This document shows positions 26,554 through 36,722 of a stretch of DNA of 64,000 bases, in pieces. Made by a program: the position numbers and the translations under genes. How positions within the stretch are numbered: the stretch's first letter is position 1; each line of letters opens with the position of its first letter. The notes under the pieces were generated by a model that was given only the letters and a program-made list of their open reading frames with translations, did not search any database and was not told the DNA's origin. The stretch spans positions 4,121,501 through 4,185,500 of the forward strand of contig NC_012796.1 of the NCBI RefSeq assembly GCF_000010665.1, given 5' to 3'. The stretch is from Solidesulfovibrio magneticus RS-1. GTDB taxonomy: Bacteria; Desulfobacterota; Desulfovibrionia; Desulfovibrionales; Desulfovibrionaceae.

Positions 26554-26636
26554 ATGGAACGCCTGATTAAGACTGAAGCCAATTACGACGATGCCCTGGC
26601 TGTGATTGACAGCCTCATGGGGGCCGAGCCTGGAAC
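26554..26636 (+). repeat. Near-identical copy of the first 83 bases of higA
   Basis: From its ATG at 26554 the sequence matches the intact antitoxin gene at 12964 over 83 bases with three substitutions, coding for MERLIKTEANYDDALAVID and a few further residues. After 26636 the match ends abruptly. The remainder of 26637-26851 holds no recognisable gene. Confidence 0.85.
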
Positions 26637-26851
26637 AATGGTGTCCCTTGCCCAGGTCATCTGCAGCGGCTGGAAACCGATGCTCTTATTGTGGATTGGC
26701 TTGACGCCATGGAGTTTGGGCGCGTAATATTATTGTTTAGTTCTACTACTTTAATTCGAACTTATGCTTCTATCAGGCAATTCAAGAGCGCTATTGACGT
26801 CGCAATCTTTCGCGCTATCTTAATGCCTGGTGAATGCAAATGAGCTGACAC

Positions 26852-29413
26852 ATGCAAGACTTAAGCTTGGAATATACTCAAATAGCAAAAGAATTGGATA
26901 GCGCTCGAAAACGTGTAGCAGAACTTGAATCCAAGCTTGCTTCTTTAAGCGATGTTGAGTTTGATTTTTTAGGAGCACAACGCCATTTAGTTAACAGCAT
27001 TTCTTGGAAGGACGGCATCTTTAATGTGCCTGCATTTGGCATTCTTGTTGTCACAAAAAAACGTGTCATAACTGATGTTAATTCTGGTTTACTCGAAATG
27101 CTCGGATATGACAAAAGTGATCTAATTGGAAATTCAGTGGAAATGCTACATATAAATAGGGAGTCGTTTCTGAAGTTTGGAGAGCGCTACTGGAGTGCTA
27201 CTGCAAAAAAACGTATTGTTTCAACAGAGTGGCGGCTAAAAAGAAAATGCGGCAAAGATGTTTGGGTTATAATTTCGGGCAGTGCCATTGATGCTATGGA
27301 TATAGAACGAGGGGTTGTTTGGGTTGTGTTTGATATAACGAACCAAAAAAATACAGAAATTGCTCTTGGAGAGAGCGAAGACAGTTTTAGAAGTTTTTTT
27401 GAATCAATCAACGACATAGCCTGGGTCGTTAGTAGTGACGGCAAAATAGTCCAGGTAAACAACTCTGTGCAAGAAATTTTAGGATTTACACCGCAAGATA
27501 TATTAAATAAGAACGTTATCGATATTCACCCAGAAAACGTCAGACATGAAGCAGTGACTATTTTTGGAGATATGCTTAAGGGAAAAAGAGCAACATGCCC
27601 TCTCCCTTTGTTAAAAAAGAATGGTTCTTCATTACCCGCAGAAACAAGAATATGGAAAGGAAGATGGAAAGGACAAGATTGTGTTTTTGGAATATCACGA
27701 GACTTAACGGTTGAACAAGAAGCTTTGCAAAAATTCGAACGATTATTCAATTGCAATCCGGCTCCCATGGCTTTATCAACTATGCCAGACATGAGACTGA
27801 TAGATATAAACAATTCATTCGTCGAGATAACTAGATACCAAAGAGACGAAGTTATTGGAAAGACCTCTGACGAATTAAATTTATTCACAAGTCATGACAA
27901 GTATTGCGATTTATTAAAAATACTTTCAAGAGATGGACAAATCAAAAACAGCGAAGCACAAATATATGACAAGGACGGCAATGTTCATGAAGGAATTTTC
28001 TACGGAGAAATAATAGAGTCACAAGGCCAGAAGTTCTACTTGTCAGTAATGGTTGACATTACAGAAAGAAAACAAATCGAAACAAGTCTCCAGAAGCTTA
28101 AAAATAAATACAAAAATTTGATCGAAAATTCTCCCATAGGCATTTTTGAGTCAACACCAAATGGAAAGTATCTCGCTGCAAACCCGAGCTTGGCAAGAAT
28201 ATACGGATATGATTCCGCAGAGGACTTAATAAACAGCGTTAGCTCTATTGAATCTGATATTTATGTTAATGAATCTGAAAGAACGCAAACGACAGATCAA
28301 CTTAAAAACTGTTGCCTGTATGGGCTAGAGCAACGAAGAAAAAGGAAAGACGGAACTATTTCATGGATATCTTTGTTTATGCGCTCAGTGAGAGATCAAT
28401 TCGGAAATATCAACAGCTACGAAGGTTTCGTTTCAGATATTACTGACAGAAAGCGTGCAGAAAATGAACTAAAGGAAAGTGAAGAAAAGTTTCGACTCAT
28501 AGTCGAAACATCAAACCAGGGCATCATTGCTATTAATCAGCATTTTGATATTACTTATTCGAATAAAATAATTCAGGAGTTAGCAGGCTATAGCGAAAAT
28601 GAGCTTCGCGAGTTGCATATTGATAGCATTTTTTTGCCTTGTGGCGAAGAATTTTTTTCAAGAACAATTATCAATGCAACTGAACGGTCCATACCCAGGC
28701 TAGAGTGTAGGATTAGAAATAAAGATGGCGAATGTTTGTGGGTTTTGTTTTCAAGCTCTCCAATATCTCGATTAGATAATTCTTCTGGGGGTGCATTCAT
28801 TATGATTACTGATATATCTGAACAAAAAAACTTAGAATTTAATCTTTTAATGCTTGCAACAAAGGATGGCTTGACGGGAGTTAGCAATCGGCACCATTTT
28901 ATGGAGATTTCTGGAGCGTTATTATCTTCAGCAACTCGCTACAATACTGAATTTTCTGTGGCAATTTTTGACATTGATAATTTTAAGACTGTAAATGATA
29001 CATGGGGACATTCTGCAGGGGATATGGTTTTGAAAAAAATTTGCACATTAGCAACAACAGAATTCCGATCTTCAGATATAATTGGACGCTTAGGCGGCGA
29101 AGAGTTCGCCATATCAATGCCTGAAACATCTCTTGAAAATGCAGCAGCAGCAGTGGAAAGATTTAGAACAATTGTTGAATCAACTATCTTTGAATACGAC
29201 GAAATTCCAATCAATATTACAATTAGCAGTGGCGTTGCAGCTTGCTCAAAACATATAAAAACAATCGACAGCCTATTAAAATCAGCAGATAACTTTTTAT
29301 ATAAAGCGAAAAGGCATGGAAGGAATCAAACTGTAACGTCAATCAATGCAAAACAGGAGACAGATTATCCAGACAGATGGCCGTTGAATTCCTTGAAAAG
29401 ACGCAGTTCATAA
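26852..29413 (+). CDS. Five-PAS diguanylate cyclase
   Basis: 853 residues without membrane segments, so cytoplasmic. After an N-terminal coiled coil (about 5-35) come five PAS domains (about 50-165, 178-290, 295-410, 425-540, 548-665), each ending in a DIT-x-RK/QK-type PAC motif, then a GGDEF domain. The active motif is RLGGEEF near residue 747 with RSSD five residues upstream, the product-inhibition site. There is no EAL domain. It should synthesise cyclic-di-GMP in response to signals perceived by the PAS array, such as redox or small ligands (family knowledge; ligand not determinable). It stands alone, with more than 500 bases of gene-free DNA downstream. Confidence 0.93.
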   Translation: MQDLSLEYTQIAKELDSARKRVAELESKLASLSDVEFDFLGAQRHLVNSISWKDGIFNVPAFGILVVTKKRVITDVNSGLLEMLGYDKSDLIGNSVEMLHINRESFLKFGERYWSATAKKRIVSTEWRLKRKCGKDVWVIISGSAIDAMDIERGVVWVVFDITNQKNTEIALGESEDSFRSFFESINDIAWVVSSDGKIVQVNNSVQEILGFTPQDILNKNVIDIHPENVRHEAVTIFGDMLKGKRATCPLPLLKKNGSSLPAETRIWKGRWKGQDCVFGISRDLTVEQEALQKFERLFNCNPAPMALSTMPDMRLIDINNSFVEITRYQRDEVIGKTSDELNLFTSHDKYCDLLKILSRDGQIKNSEAQIYDKDGNVHEGIFYGEIIESQGQKFYLSVMVDITERKQIETSLQKLKNKYKNLIENSPIGIFESTPNGKYLAANPSLARIYGYDSAEDLINSVSSIESDIYVNESERTQTTDQLKNCCLYGLEQRRKRKDGTISWISLFMRSVRDQFGNINSYEGFVSDITDRKRAENELKESEEKFRLIVETSNQGIIAINQHFDITYSNKIIQELAGYSENELRELHIDSIFLPCGEEFFSRTIINATERSIPRLECRIRNKDGECLWVLFSSSPISRLDNSSGGAFIMITDISEQKNLEFNLLMLATKDGLTGVSNRHHFMEISGALLSSATRYNTEFSVAIFDIDNFKTVNDTWGHSAGDMVLKKICTLATTEFRSSDIIGRLGGEEFAISMPETSLENAAAAVERFRTIVESTIFEYDEIPINITISSGVAACSKHIKTIDSLLKSADNFLYKAKRHGRNQTVTSINAKQETDYPDRWPLNSLKRRSS

Positions 29414-29936
29414 GTAGTATGTGCTGAACTACGATTTTTGCTAGCAAGTTATTTTGCTCGGCAAGCTACTGATTATAGCTTTATTCCAAATATTTCTCTA
29501 GCGTATTTTTTTGTCGATTTACATACTATCAACCAAATAATCGCAAAAATATTTTAAAATGCTCCTGCACATCAACAATATCCGTTAACAAAGTCTTTGG
29601 CTCATCGACGGTTACTCTGGCTAATTTTCGGTTTACACACAAAACATCAAACGTATTTAGTTAGATTTGTTTCGATTTAGCAAAAAATGCATACAAAAAC
29701 AAGCAATCATTTGGCAAAATTTCGATGATTCTCAGAAAACAGTGCGAGTTGAAAACATGAAAGTCAATCCTATTTGAATTTGTACTTTTAAGACGGAACT
29801 GCTCTGGCTAAGAAAAACCCTAGGAGAGACGAACTATCAGCGTTGATCCCTAAATAATTTCAGGAACGTTGTTTTCTTGTCAATGTGGTTACAAGCAAAA
29901 AGTCAAGTTGTTTAAAAGCAATACACAGGAAAATTC
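29414..29936. other. Gene-free stretch between the PAS-GGDEF and HD-GYP genes
   Basis: AT-rich DNA with no supportable reading frame, no IS relic and no clear repeat seen by eye. It probably contains the promoter of the three-gene unit starting at 29937, but I could not choose a convincing one. Confidence 0.5.
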
Positions 29937-30971
29937 ATGCGCATACTAACCGCCGATGATGACCCCATAATGCGAGCAAGGTTATGCAGGTATTTACAAA
30001 AGAATGGGCATACAGTTGAAACGTGTTGCGATGGACTTTCTGCAATTGATAAATTCTTCTCATACGAAGACCCTCCAGAATTGCTGATTACTGACTGGAT
30101 GATGCCAAATCTTGATGGCATTGAGCTAGCAAAGAGGGTTCGTCAAGCCAAAAACAATAATTATACATACATAATATTGTTGACAAGCAAATCAGAGACT
30201 GAGGATCTAGTAGACGGCTTTACTGACGGAGGCGTGGACGACTACATTGTCAAGCCTTTTTCTTTTGAAGAACTTCAAGTAAGAATAAATGTTGGTGAAC
30301 GAATTGTCCGATTCGAACGAGAGCATCAGGAATATAGCAGGTCCCTAGAGGGTGTTGTTCAGCGCCAAACGCAACTCCTAAGGAAGACCAAAGACGAACT
30401 TATTGAACGTCTACTTTCTGCCCTGGAATTTCGCGACCAGGAAACTGGCTCTCATGTACGTCGCATTGGGTTGACGAGTGCCCTGTTAGGAAATCATTTA
30501 GGATGGGACTCCACCAGCCTTGATGATCTTCGAGTCGCAGCATCAATGCATGACATCGGCAAGGTAGGAATCCCAGACGATATTCTCAAAAAACCCGGCC
30601 GACTCACGTCTGAAGAATACGAGATCATTAAGGAACATACTGTTATAGGAGCAAGTATCCTTGCTGGCTCGCAGTTTGAGGTTATCAGTATGGCCCATGA
30701 TATCGCCTTGCGACATCATGAGAAGTGGGATGGTAGTGGCTATCCTGGCGGATTGATTGGAACGGCCATTCCTGTAAGCGCGCGGATTGTAAGCATCGTG
30801 GACGTTTTCGATGCCCTGGCCAACGACCGTATCTATCGCCCAGCCTTGTCTCGCGAACAAGTCTTAGACATTATGCTGGAGGGCCGGGAGCGACATTTCG
30901 ACCCAAATATCTTGGATTTATTTTTTTCACTTCTGCCTGATATCTTTCGTATTCAAGCAGAAAACCAATAG
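29937..30971 (+). CDS. RpfG-like response regulator with HD-GYP phosphodiesterase domain
   Basis: 344 residues. An N-terminal receiver (about 1-120) has the acidic pair TADDD, the phospho-acceptor Asp in LLITDWMMPNLDG and the Lys in VKPFSFEE. A short coiled linker leads to an HD-GYP domain with MHDIGKVGIP near residue 204 and RHHEKWDGSGYPGG near 259, the intact catalytic signature for cyclic-di-GMP hydrolysis. The solute-binding gene follows after 36 bases and the hybrid kinase 11 bases later, so this is probably the output of that sensor system. Confidence 0.93.
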   Translation: MRILTADDDPIMRARLCRYLQKNGHTVETCCDGLSAIDKFFSYEDPPELLITDWMMPNLDGIELAKRVRQAKNNNYTYIILLTSKSETEDLVDGFTDGGVDDYIVKPFSFEELQVRINVGERIVRFEREHQEYSRSLEGVVQRQTQLLRKTKDELIERLLSALEFRDQETGSHVRRIGLTSALLGNHLGWDSTSLDDLRVAASMHDIGKVGIPDDILKKPGRLTSEEYEIIKEHTVIGASILAGSQFEVISMAHDIALRHHEKWDGSGYPGGLIGTAIPVSARIVSIVDVFDALANDRIYRPALSREQVLDIMLEGRERHFDPNILDLFFSLLPDIFRIQAENQ

Positions 30972-31007
30972 TGAAGCACCCAACCCAAACCCTAGAAGGA
31001 AAAACTC

Positions 31008-31892
31008 ATGAGGGCAACTTTCTTTAGTGCGTTAATCCTAGCCGTTGCGATCGGTTTTGTTGCTCCTTCGACCTACTCCTGGGCGAATGACCTCCCAGAG
31101 ATAAAAGCCAGCGGAGTTCTGCGCCACCTGGGAATCCCGTACGCAAACTTCATCACTGGTCAAGGCGACGGTTTTGACGTCGAGATTATCAAAGCCTTCT
31201 GTGAGCATCTTGGGGTTAAATACGAGTTTGTCCAGGAGGACTGGCCCACCGCCCTGCCAAGTCTTATCGGCAAAAAATTTAAGTTGCAGGACGGTGATGT
31301 CAACTTCATCGCAGACGCGCCCGTCAAGGGTGATCTGTTGGCCAATGGTCTTACAGTTCTTTCGTGGCGGGAGAAGATTCTCAACTACTCAAGTCCAACG
31401 TTTCCCACCCAGGTATGGTTGGTGGTGCGTACCGACTCTCCCCTCACACCGATCACACCTACTGGTGACATTAACAAGGATATCGAACTCACCAGGGCCA
31501 AACTGAAGGACTTGACCATTCTTTGCAAGAGTGGAACATGTCTAGATCCATCGCTTTTTAACTTAACTCCCACAGGCGTTACGGCTAAGGATTTTGCTGG
31601 TTCCCTCAACGACCTCGCTCCGGCTGTGATCGTGGGAGACGCCCCAGCCACACTGCTCGACGTCCCTGACGCCATAATTGCCCTTCAAAAGTACCCCGGG
31701 AAAATCAAGATTATTGGCCCATTGACGGGAAAGCAGGAAATGGCCGTAGGTTTCCGCAAGGATCAACCACTTCTCCGCGATGAATTTAATAAGTTCTATG
31801 CGCAGTTCAAAGCTTCAGGAAAATATGAAGCTCTTGTGTACAAGTATTATCCTCTCGTCTTTACTTACTTCCCGGAGTTCTTCAAAAAGTAG
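31008..31892 (+). CDS. Periplasmic family 3 solute-binding protein
   Basis: 294 residues with a cleavable signal peptide (hydrophobic stretch followed by a site near ANDLPEI). The mature part resembles family 3 amino-acid-type binding proteins: an early [38 protein letters not shown], and a later [17 protein letters not shown]. No ABC permease or ATPase gene accompanies it. It lies between an HD-GYP regulator and a membrane hybrid kinase, so it more likely delivers a ligand signal to the periplasmic domain of the kinase than takes part in uptake (inference). The ligand is unknown. Confidence 0.85.
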   Translation: MRATFFSALILAVAIGFVAPSTYSWANDLPEIKASGVLRHLGIPYANFITGQGDGFDVEIIKAFCEHLGVKYEFVQEDWPTALPSLIGKKFKLQDGDVNFIADAPVKGDLLANGLTVLSWREKILNYSSPTFPTQVWLVVRTDSPLTPITPTGDINKDIELTRAKLKDLTILCKSGTCLDPSLFNLTPTGVTAKDFAGSLNDLAPAVIVGDAPATLLDVPDAIIALQKYPGKIKIIGPLTGKQEMAVGFRKDQPLLRDEFNKFYAQFKASGKYEALVYKYYPLVFTYFPEFFKK

Positions 31893-31903
31893 CAACTTTT
31901 GGA

Positions 31904-34900
31904 ATGACCATGACAGATCAGAAAAACTCTCAATTCCACGACAGCATTGCTCTACCCTCCTCCAGAGAAGTTCCCTCTGGAGGGGGGCAAAGTAGTAGTC
32001 TTGTTTGGGGTGGAGCACTTCTACTTGTACTCGTATTCGGCGCGTTAATAGCATTTAATTATTCATCTCTCTCAAAAAGGGAGAAATCTGCTCTTGATGA
32101 CTTTGAAAACGCTACACTCAACATGTCGTCTACGCTGGATTATTTTTTTTATGAACGTAACAATGATATTCTTGACATAGCCGACAGTAGGCAAGTGCTC
32201 ACATATTTCGAGAACAAGGCACTGGGGATGTCGGTAGAGTACGGGTTGCTTGCCAGCCGTCTAGCAATTTCAGAACTCTTCGAAAAGATTATTAACGATC
32301 GCTCCCTTGGAGGAGAACAGATTTATGATGCCGTGGCACTTGTCGACAACGAAGGCGAACAGATAGCGAGCGCCCAGCATCTTGCCGAGGGGGCAACACA
32401 ACCTAACCAAGATTACTGGAAGAAATTTGTCTCCATTGATGCAGATACCAAACTGATAGTGGATACGTCGGCTTACCCGGGAAGTGTAATTTTATTACAA
32501 AATGTAGTGGTTAAGGATCAGCCACACGGTCATATTTTGGCCCGCATCCCTTTAAAAAATCTTCTATCACATTTGTTCAAGCCTTTTGCGCGACCTGGCC
32601 GCATCACTTTAGGGGTGGTGTGGAAGGGGGCTTCAGTTGCATCCCTCGGAGGAGATTTTGCCCCCGGACAACTAGCCGCCGTTCTAGCAATTCTAGCCCA
32701 GCCCAGCTTTAAACAAGTCACGCTCAACAACGATATTGCGAAGAAGTTGAAAGCGAAGTCTTGCCTAGCAATGTGGGCCACCGTGGGTGATTTTCCGCTG
32801 GGCCTTGTGAGCGTGGCCAGAACCTCTGATGTGCTGGGAAGCGTCTCGCCGTGGATGATGACCTTTGTGGCGGGAGGCTTTTCGTTGGCCCTGCTTGCTG
32901 GGCTATGGCAATTGGTGCGGGCCAACTCGGATCGCATGAAACTGGCTGGCAGGCTCGATGAACAGTCGCGAATGAATGACGTCTTGCAGAAGGCAAAGGA
33001 AGCCGCTGAATCTGGCAGTCGCGCGAAAAGTGCCTTCCTAGCCAATACCAGCCACGAGATTCGCACTCCAATGAATGGAATTATAGGAATGTGTAATCTT
33101 TTGCTCGGCACACGACTGAGTGACAAACAGCTTGAGTTCGTTAGGACGGTCCATTACTCGGCAAACACTCTCATGGCCGTTATTAACGATATTCTTGACT
33201 TTTCTAAGATTGATGCTGGAAAGTTCTCTTTAGAAATTATTGAGTTTGATTTGCGCCGAGTTCTAAACATGACATTAAGGCCTTTGACAATTGCCTGCCA
33301 GCAGAAGGGCGTTGAGTTAATTCTGGTTGTTTCGCCTCACATGCCAGTGTTCTTACGAGGAGACCCTGCGCGCTTACAACAGGTCATTAACAACTTGGTT
33401 GGCAACGCCATCAAGTTTACAGAACGTGGTGAAGTTGCGGTTTGTGTTGATTTTTTATCGGAAAGCGATGGCGTGGCATATATACGTTTTAGCGTCAAAG
33501 ACACAGGTATCGGCATGTCTCCGCAGCAACAGGAAATTATTTTCAAACCATTTGAACAAGTTGATAGTTCACTTACTCGTCGATTTGGCGGGACTGGCCT
33601 TGGCCTAGCGATCTCGTCACATTTGATTGAACTCATGGGCGGACAGCTGTCCGTGGAGAGCAATCTGGGCAAGGGCAGTGAGTTTTTTTTCGAGATTGGT
33701 TTGGCCGTGGCTGAGCAAGCTCCAAGAGCCTACTGGGTTCCTGACAGCAGTGTACTCGACGGTTTAAACGTGCTGGTAGTAGACGATCACGCAACAAATC
33801 GTGCGATTCTTCGCGAGCTGCTCGCAGGATGGAAAGCTTTAGTTGAAGAGGCTAAGGATGGATTTGAGGCCTTAACCATACTCAAAGAACACGAAGCCCA
33901 AGGAAACCCTATCCGTCTTTTGCTAAGTGATCTGCAAATGCCGGGAATAGACGGATTGGCCTTGGCTCAACGAGTCGAGAAACTTTGCGGCAGTCATCCC
34001 CCCGCTTTTATCCTTATATCGTCCAGCCAAATCGAACTCGAAGGTGGAATCGCTCCCTCGATTGTGAAGGATTTCCTGCTTAAGCCGTTCGATCCATCTC
34101 ACGTCCTAGATTGCGTGCTAATCTCTCTCGGGCATGCTGTTAAGATGACACAATTTCAAGTGGAGTCTAATATAGAAACAGTGCCGCTTGGCGAGGGCCT
34201 TGATATCATGGTGGCAGAAGATTCGCCCGTAAACCAGAGGGTCATCAGCCATGTACTCCACAAAATGGGGCACTCGTTTACCATAGTCGAAAATGGTCAA
34301 GAGGCAGTTACACTTTGGGAGAAACGTAACTTTAATGCTATTCTCATGGACGTTCAAATGCCCATCATGGATGGCATTGAGGCTACCCGTCGCATTCGAG
34401 CACTTGATACTCATCGCGAGAACCCCGTACCAATAATTGCGCTAACAGCCCATGCCATGCAGTCGGATCGGGAACGATGCCTTGATGCTGGTATGAATGA
34501 TTATCTATCTAAGCCGCTTGACCCCGGCATGCTTGCAGAGAAACTTGCAAAATGGGCTTCGCCCACCCGAAAAAATCAAGAAGAAGCGGCTAAAACGTCT
34601 TCAGATTTTAAGTTAACTATCAATCCAGCAAGTGTACTGGCTCGCTTTGACAATGACCGTGAATTCTTGACAGAGTTAGTAGAGAGTTTTGCAAGAATTG
34701 CAGAGGTGCGATTTTTGGATTTACAAGATGCGTTACTTGCGAATTGCCCGCAAGCTATTCACGAAAATGCACACGGATTAAAGAGTGAAATTGGGAATTT
34801 CGACACTGGCCAAGCGTTTCAGGCTGCAATGAAACTCGATGCTATTGGCCGGAGTGGTTCTATTCAAGGTGCCGCAGAGGCACTGGCCGTTTTACGTAGA

Positions 34901-34939
34901 GAAGTTGACGATCTCCTACGTGAATTACGGACTATCTAA
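31904..34939 (+). CDS. Membrane hybrid histidine kinase with two receivers and an Hpt domain
   Basis: 1011 residues. Membrane segments near 32-50 and 315-335 enclose a ~260-residue periplasmic sensor domain of Cache type (inference). HisKA follows with [11 protein letters not shown] near 380, an ATPase domain (N box [11 protein letters not shown] box GGTGLGLAI), receiver 1 (about 620-735, Asp in [12 protein letters not shown]), receiver 2 (about 765-885, [11 protein letters not shown]) and a C-terminal Hpt domain with [10 protein letters not shown] near 955. This is a full phosphorelay chain in one protein, as in BarA/ArcB-type kinases. The gene starts 11 bases after the solute-binding protein gene, in one operon with the HD-GYP regulator. 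Confidence 0.93.
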   Translation: MTMTDQKNSQFHDSIALPSSREVPSGGGQSSSLVWGGALLLVLVFGALIAFNYSSLSKREKSALDDFENATLNMSSTLDYFFYERNNDILDIADSRQVLTYFENKALGMSVEYGLLASRLAISELFEKIINDRSLGGEQIYDAVALVDNEGEQIASAQHLAEGATQPNQDYWKKFVSIDADTKLIVDTSAYPGSVILLQNVVVKDQPHGHILARIPLKNLLSHLFKPFARPGRITLGVVWKGASVASLGGDFAPGQLAAVLAILAQPSFKQVTLNNDIAKKLKAKSCLAMWATVGDFPLGLVSVARTSDVLGSVSPWMMTFVAGGFSLALLAGLWQLVRANSDRMKLAGRLDEQSRMNDVLQKAKEAAESGSRAKSAFLANTSHEIRTPMNGIIGMCNLLLGTRLSDKQLEFVRTVHYSANTLMAVINDILDFSKIDAGKFSLEIIEFDLRRVLNMTLRPLTIACQQKGVELILVVSPHMPVFLRGDPARLQQVINNLVGNAIKFTERGEVAVCVDFLSESDGVAYIRFSVKDTGIGMSPQQQEIIFKPFEQVDSSLTRRFGGTGLGLAISSHLIELMGGQLSVESNLGKGSEFFFEIGLAVAEQAPRAYWVPDSSVLDGLNVLVVDDHATNRAILRELLAGWKALVEEAKDGFEALTILKEHEAQGNPIRLLLSDLQMPGIDGLALAQRVEKLCGSHPPAFILISSSQIELEGGIAPSIVKDFLLKPFDPSHVLDCVLISLGHAVKMTQFQVESNIETVPLGEGLDIMVAEDSPVNQRVISHVLHKMGHSFTIVENGQEAVTLWEKRNFNAILMDVQMPIMDGIEATRRIRALDTHRENPVPIIALTAHAMQSDRERCLDAGMNDYLSKPLDPGMLAEKLAKWASPTRKNQEEAAKTSSDFKLTINPASVLARFDNDREFLTELVESFARIAEVRFLDLQDALLANCPQAIHENAHGLKSEIGNFDTGQAFQAAMKLDAIGRSGSIQGAAEALAVLRREVDDLLRELRTI

Positions 34940-35154
34940 GGTCTTTTGGACGAACCAAGCACCACCTGTTCATCGACCGGCGTTGGGAAGGTCCGGACGT
35001 CAAGGGCCAGTAACGAAATCTCAGTAGGACTCCACCGAAGGGCGAATAGCGGACACAGCGAGTAGGTAAACCTAGTCGGAATCGGTCGAATTCACCCGGA
35101 TCTAACTGGACTTAACCTACTGAAAATATGGGTGAAGTACGCACAACGAAGGTC

Positions 35155-35198
35155 CTCTCACGCCGCTAACAGGGGTTCAAATCCCCTTGGGGACGCCA
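35155..35198 (+). pseudogene. 3' half of tRNA-Glu(CUC): probable attachment-site scar
   Basis: The stretch reads anticodon loop CTCTCAC (anticodon CUC), 3' anticodon arm GCCGC, variable TAAC, a complete T arm AGGGGTTCAAATCCCCT, acceptor strand TGGGGAC, discriminator G and encoded CCA. It corresponds closely to the 3' half of known tRNA-Glu genes. The 5' half is missing: the bases before the loop cannot form the anticodon stem and no acceptor 5' strand is found. The original terminator remains directly behind. Such scars arise when an integrase inserts an element into a tRNA 3' half; the element would then lie to the left, with the rebuilt tRNA at its far end, outside this window. Confidence 0.75.
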
Positions 35199-35207
35199 AA
35201 GAAATCA

Positions 35208-35243
35208 AAGGGTTATCCGAAAGGATAACCCTTTTTTCTTTTT
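35208..35243 (+). terminator. Strong intrinsic terminator behind the tRNA-Glu remnant
   Basis: A perfect 11-bp stem (35208-35218 and 35223-35233) with a GAAA loop followed by TTTTCTTTTT. It would originally have terminated the tRNA gene. The next 300 bases, up to 35553, show no supportable gene. Confidence 0.92.
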
Positions 35244-35553
35244 GGACTCACGACTGGACACAATTTTCAAAATCCCGCCGGTGTCCTTCATAATCTTCGT
35301 GTGAATCCAGAGGGCTGGATGCGCTATTAATAACGGCAGCGTGAGTCCGCGTTCAATTTTCCGTCGCGGGCCGCTGTCTCGTGAGAAATCATTCTTGATT
35401 TTGGATAGTTGAGTCTGCCTGAGCACAGGATGCGGTGGGTCAGGTGTGCTTGATTGACCGACCCGTGAACCGCCCTCCTCCACGGCATTGACTGTGGTCA
35501 TAATTTTAACCATATTTGGGTCAGATAGTTATAGCACCGTGGGAGTGGTCGAG

Positions 35554-35760
35554 ATGAAAAAAGCCCACCTGAAGAAACTGGAGAAGGCCGCAAACTTCCT
35601 GCGGGAAGTGTATGATGACCTTGAAAACGAAGGCAGTGAAGATCTTGACAACTTCGGAACACGACTTGACGAAGCGGCCGCTGCGATCGAAGCGATCCTT
35701 GAAGACGTTGAAGCCGCGTCCAAGGAAGATGACGAAGATGAAGGGTTCGAGGTCGAGTGA
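35554..35760 (+). CDS. Small acidic helical protein (unrecognised)
   Basis: 68 residues from ATG 35554, starting MKKAHLKKLEKAANFLREVY and ending in a run of Asp and Glu. Almost entirely helical in appearance and very acidic at the C-terminus, with no Cys and no membrane segment. GC content is high and codon use consistent with coding. A terminator follows within 25 bases. A damaged copy of its first codons occurs at 37713-37745. I do not recognise the family. Confidence 0.65.
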   Translation: MKKAHLKKLEKAANFLREVYDDLENEGSEDLDNFGTRLDEAAAAIEAILEDVEAASKEDDEDEGFEVE

Positions 35761-35782
35761 AAGACCTCAACTCTTAAATGCC

Positions 35783-35818
35783 AAGGGGTTATCCTTCCGG
35801 ATGCCCCTTTTCTTTTTT
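35783..35818 (+). terminator. Terminator of the small acidic protein gene
   Basis: AAGGGGTTATCC (35783-35794) pairs with GGATGCCCCTT (to 35809) with a small internal imperfection around a TTCC loop, followed by TTCTTTTTT. The stem resembles that of the terminator at 35208. Confidence 0.85.
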
Positions 35819-35919
35819 ATTTAGCAGTAATGGGTGAGCTGCTCCTTATGGGAGTGTACTATACTGGCGCAGTATGTTAACAAGAAATTTAATTTGAAAG
35901 TTATTTTTGGTTATTATAA

Positions 35920-36070
35920 GAGCCTGTCCCGTGAACATTTTTTTGAGAAAAAAATTTCCACCATCCATCCCATGGTCGCGGTCAAAAGTGGCTCAGAGGC
36001 CCGGATATCGACGTAGTTTCTTCAGTTGATAGATATTTTGCTTGCGGCTAGCCATTCACGGGACAGGCTC
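35920..36070 (+). mobile_element. 151-bp inverted-repeat element (MITE-like), copy A
   Basis: The ends GAGCCTGTCCCGTGAA (35920-35935) and TTCACGGGACAGGCTC (36055-36070) are exact inverted repeats of 16 bases. The element is flanked on both sides by TATAA (35915-35919 and 36071-36075), a 5-bp target duplication. It contains no gene. A second copy about 152 bp long lies inverted at 54845-54996, with similarity along its full length. Such short non-coding elements are moved by the transposase of a related full-length IS, not seen here. Confidence 0.88.
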
Positions 36071-36188
36071 TATAAGTGTGTATTATCTTGGACGATCTTC
36101 AGTAAATATTAAAGACCGTCATTTCCGGCACTTGCAGGTAGCCTTGAGTTATGGGCCTGAACTTTTCTAAAGTTGAGGTTGTCTTTTA

Positions 36189-36599
36189 ATGTCCTTTGTC
36201 GAAATTAAATTAGAGGGGCTGTTGAGCCACTCTGTAATAGATTCCCAGCACGTCAATTTGATTTCGCTTCTGGACAATCTAGTCTTGGTGGCAAAGAACA
36301 GCGCAGGTAATGAAGATATTCTCCAGCTTTATGAAAGAGTTTATAGCTATGCGCGTCATCATTTTCAGACAGAAGAGAAGATGATGCGAGAGTCAAATTA
36401 CTTTATGGCGAAGGACCATATCGAGCAGCATAATAATATTTTATGGATAATAAGCCGCTCCTCTCAAGAGATTGGCAATGGAAAAGGCGACACAGCCATT
36501 GAGCAGCTTTCTTATTGCTACGAATATCTCCTTAGGCACATACACAGTGAGGACGTTGAATTTTTTAGATATCATTCTATAGCATCTTTGGATGCATAG
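36189..36599 (+). CDS. Bacteriohemerythrin, divergent
   Basis: 136 residues with diiron ligands in hemerythrin order: IDSQHVNL, HHFQTEEKMM, HIEQHNNIL and HIHSEDVEF. Bacteriohemerythrins bind oxygen reversibly at a diiron centre and serve in storage, delivery or sensing. The N-terminus lacks the common W-x-P start (it reads VEIKLEGLLSHSVIDSQH), so it is more divergent than its neighbour at 36723. The two genes are on the same strand 123 bases apart. Confidence 0.88.
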   Translation: MSFVEIKLEGLLSHSVIDSQHVNLISLLDNLVLVAKNSAGNEDILQLYERVYSYARHHFQTEEKMMRESNYFMAKDHIEQHNNILWIISRSSQEIGNGKGDTAIEQLSYCYEYLLRHIHSEDVEFFRYHSIASLDA

Positions 36600-36722
36600 G
36601 ATGTGTTCTTTGTTAAAATAAAACCTGCTAATTGGCTATGGATAAGAAGATTATTTAGAATGAAATTTCAAGAATCATTCTATAGCCTCTGGGTGGCTAG
36701 CTAATCTTTTCGAGGCAACTAT

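Noticed and set aside
34940-35198. A tmRNA gene ending in CCA before the terminator
   Set aside because: No tag reading frame and no matching 5' end were found; the T arm, CUC anticodon loop and G discriminator fit the 3' half of tRNA-Glu.
35205-35513. Minus-strand 102-residue frame behind the tRNA scar
   Set aside because: It runs through the terminator stem and shows no recognised motif.
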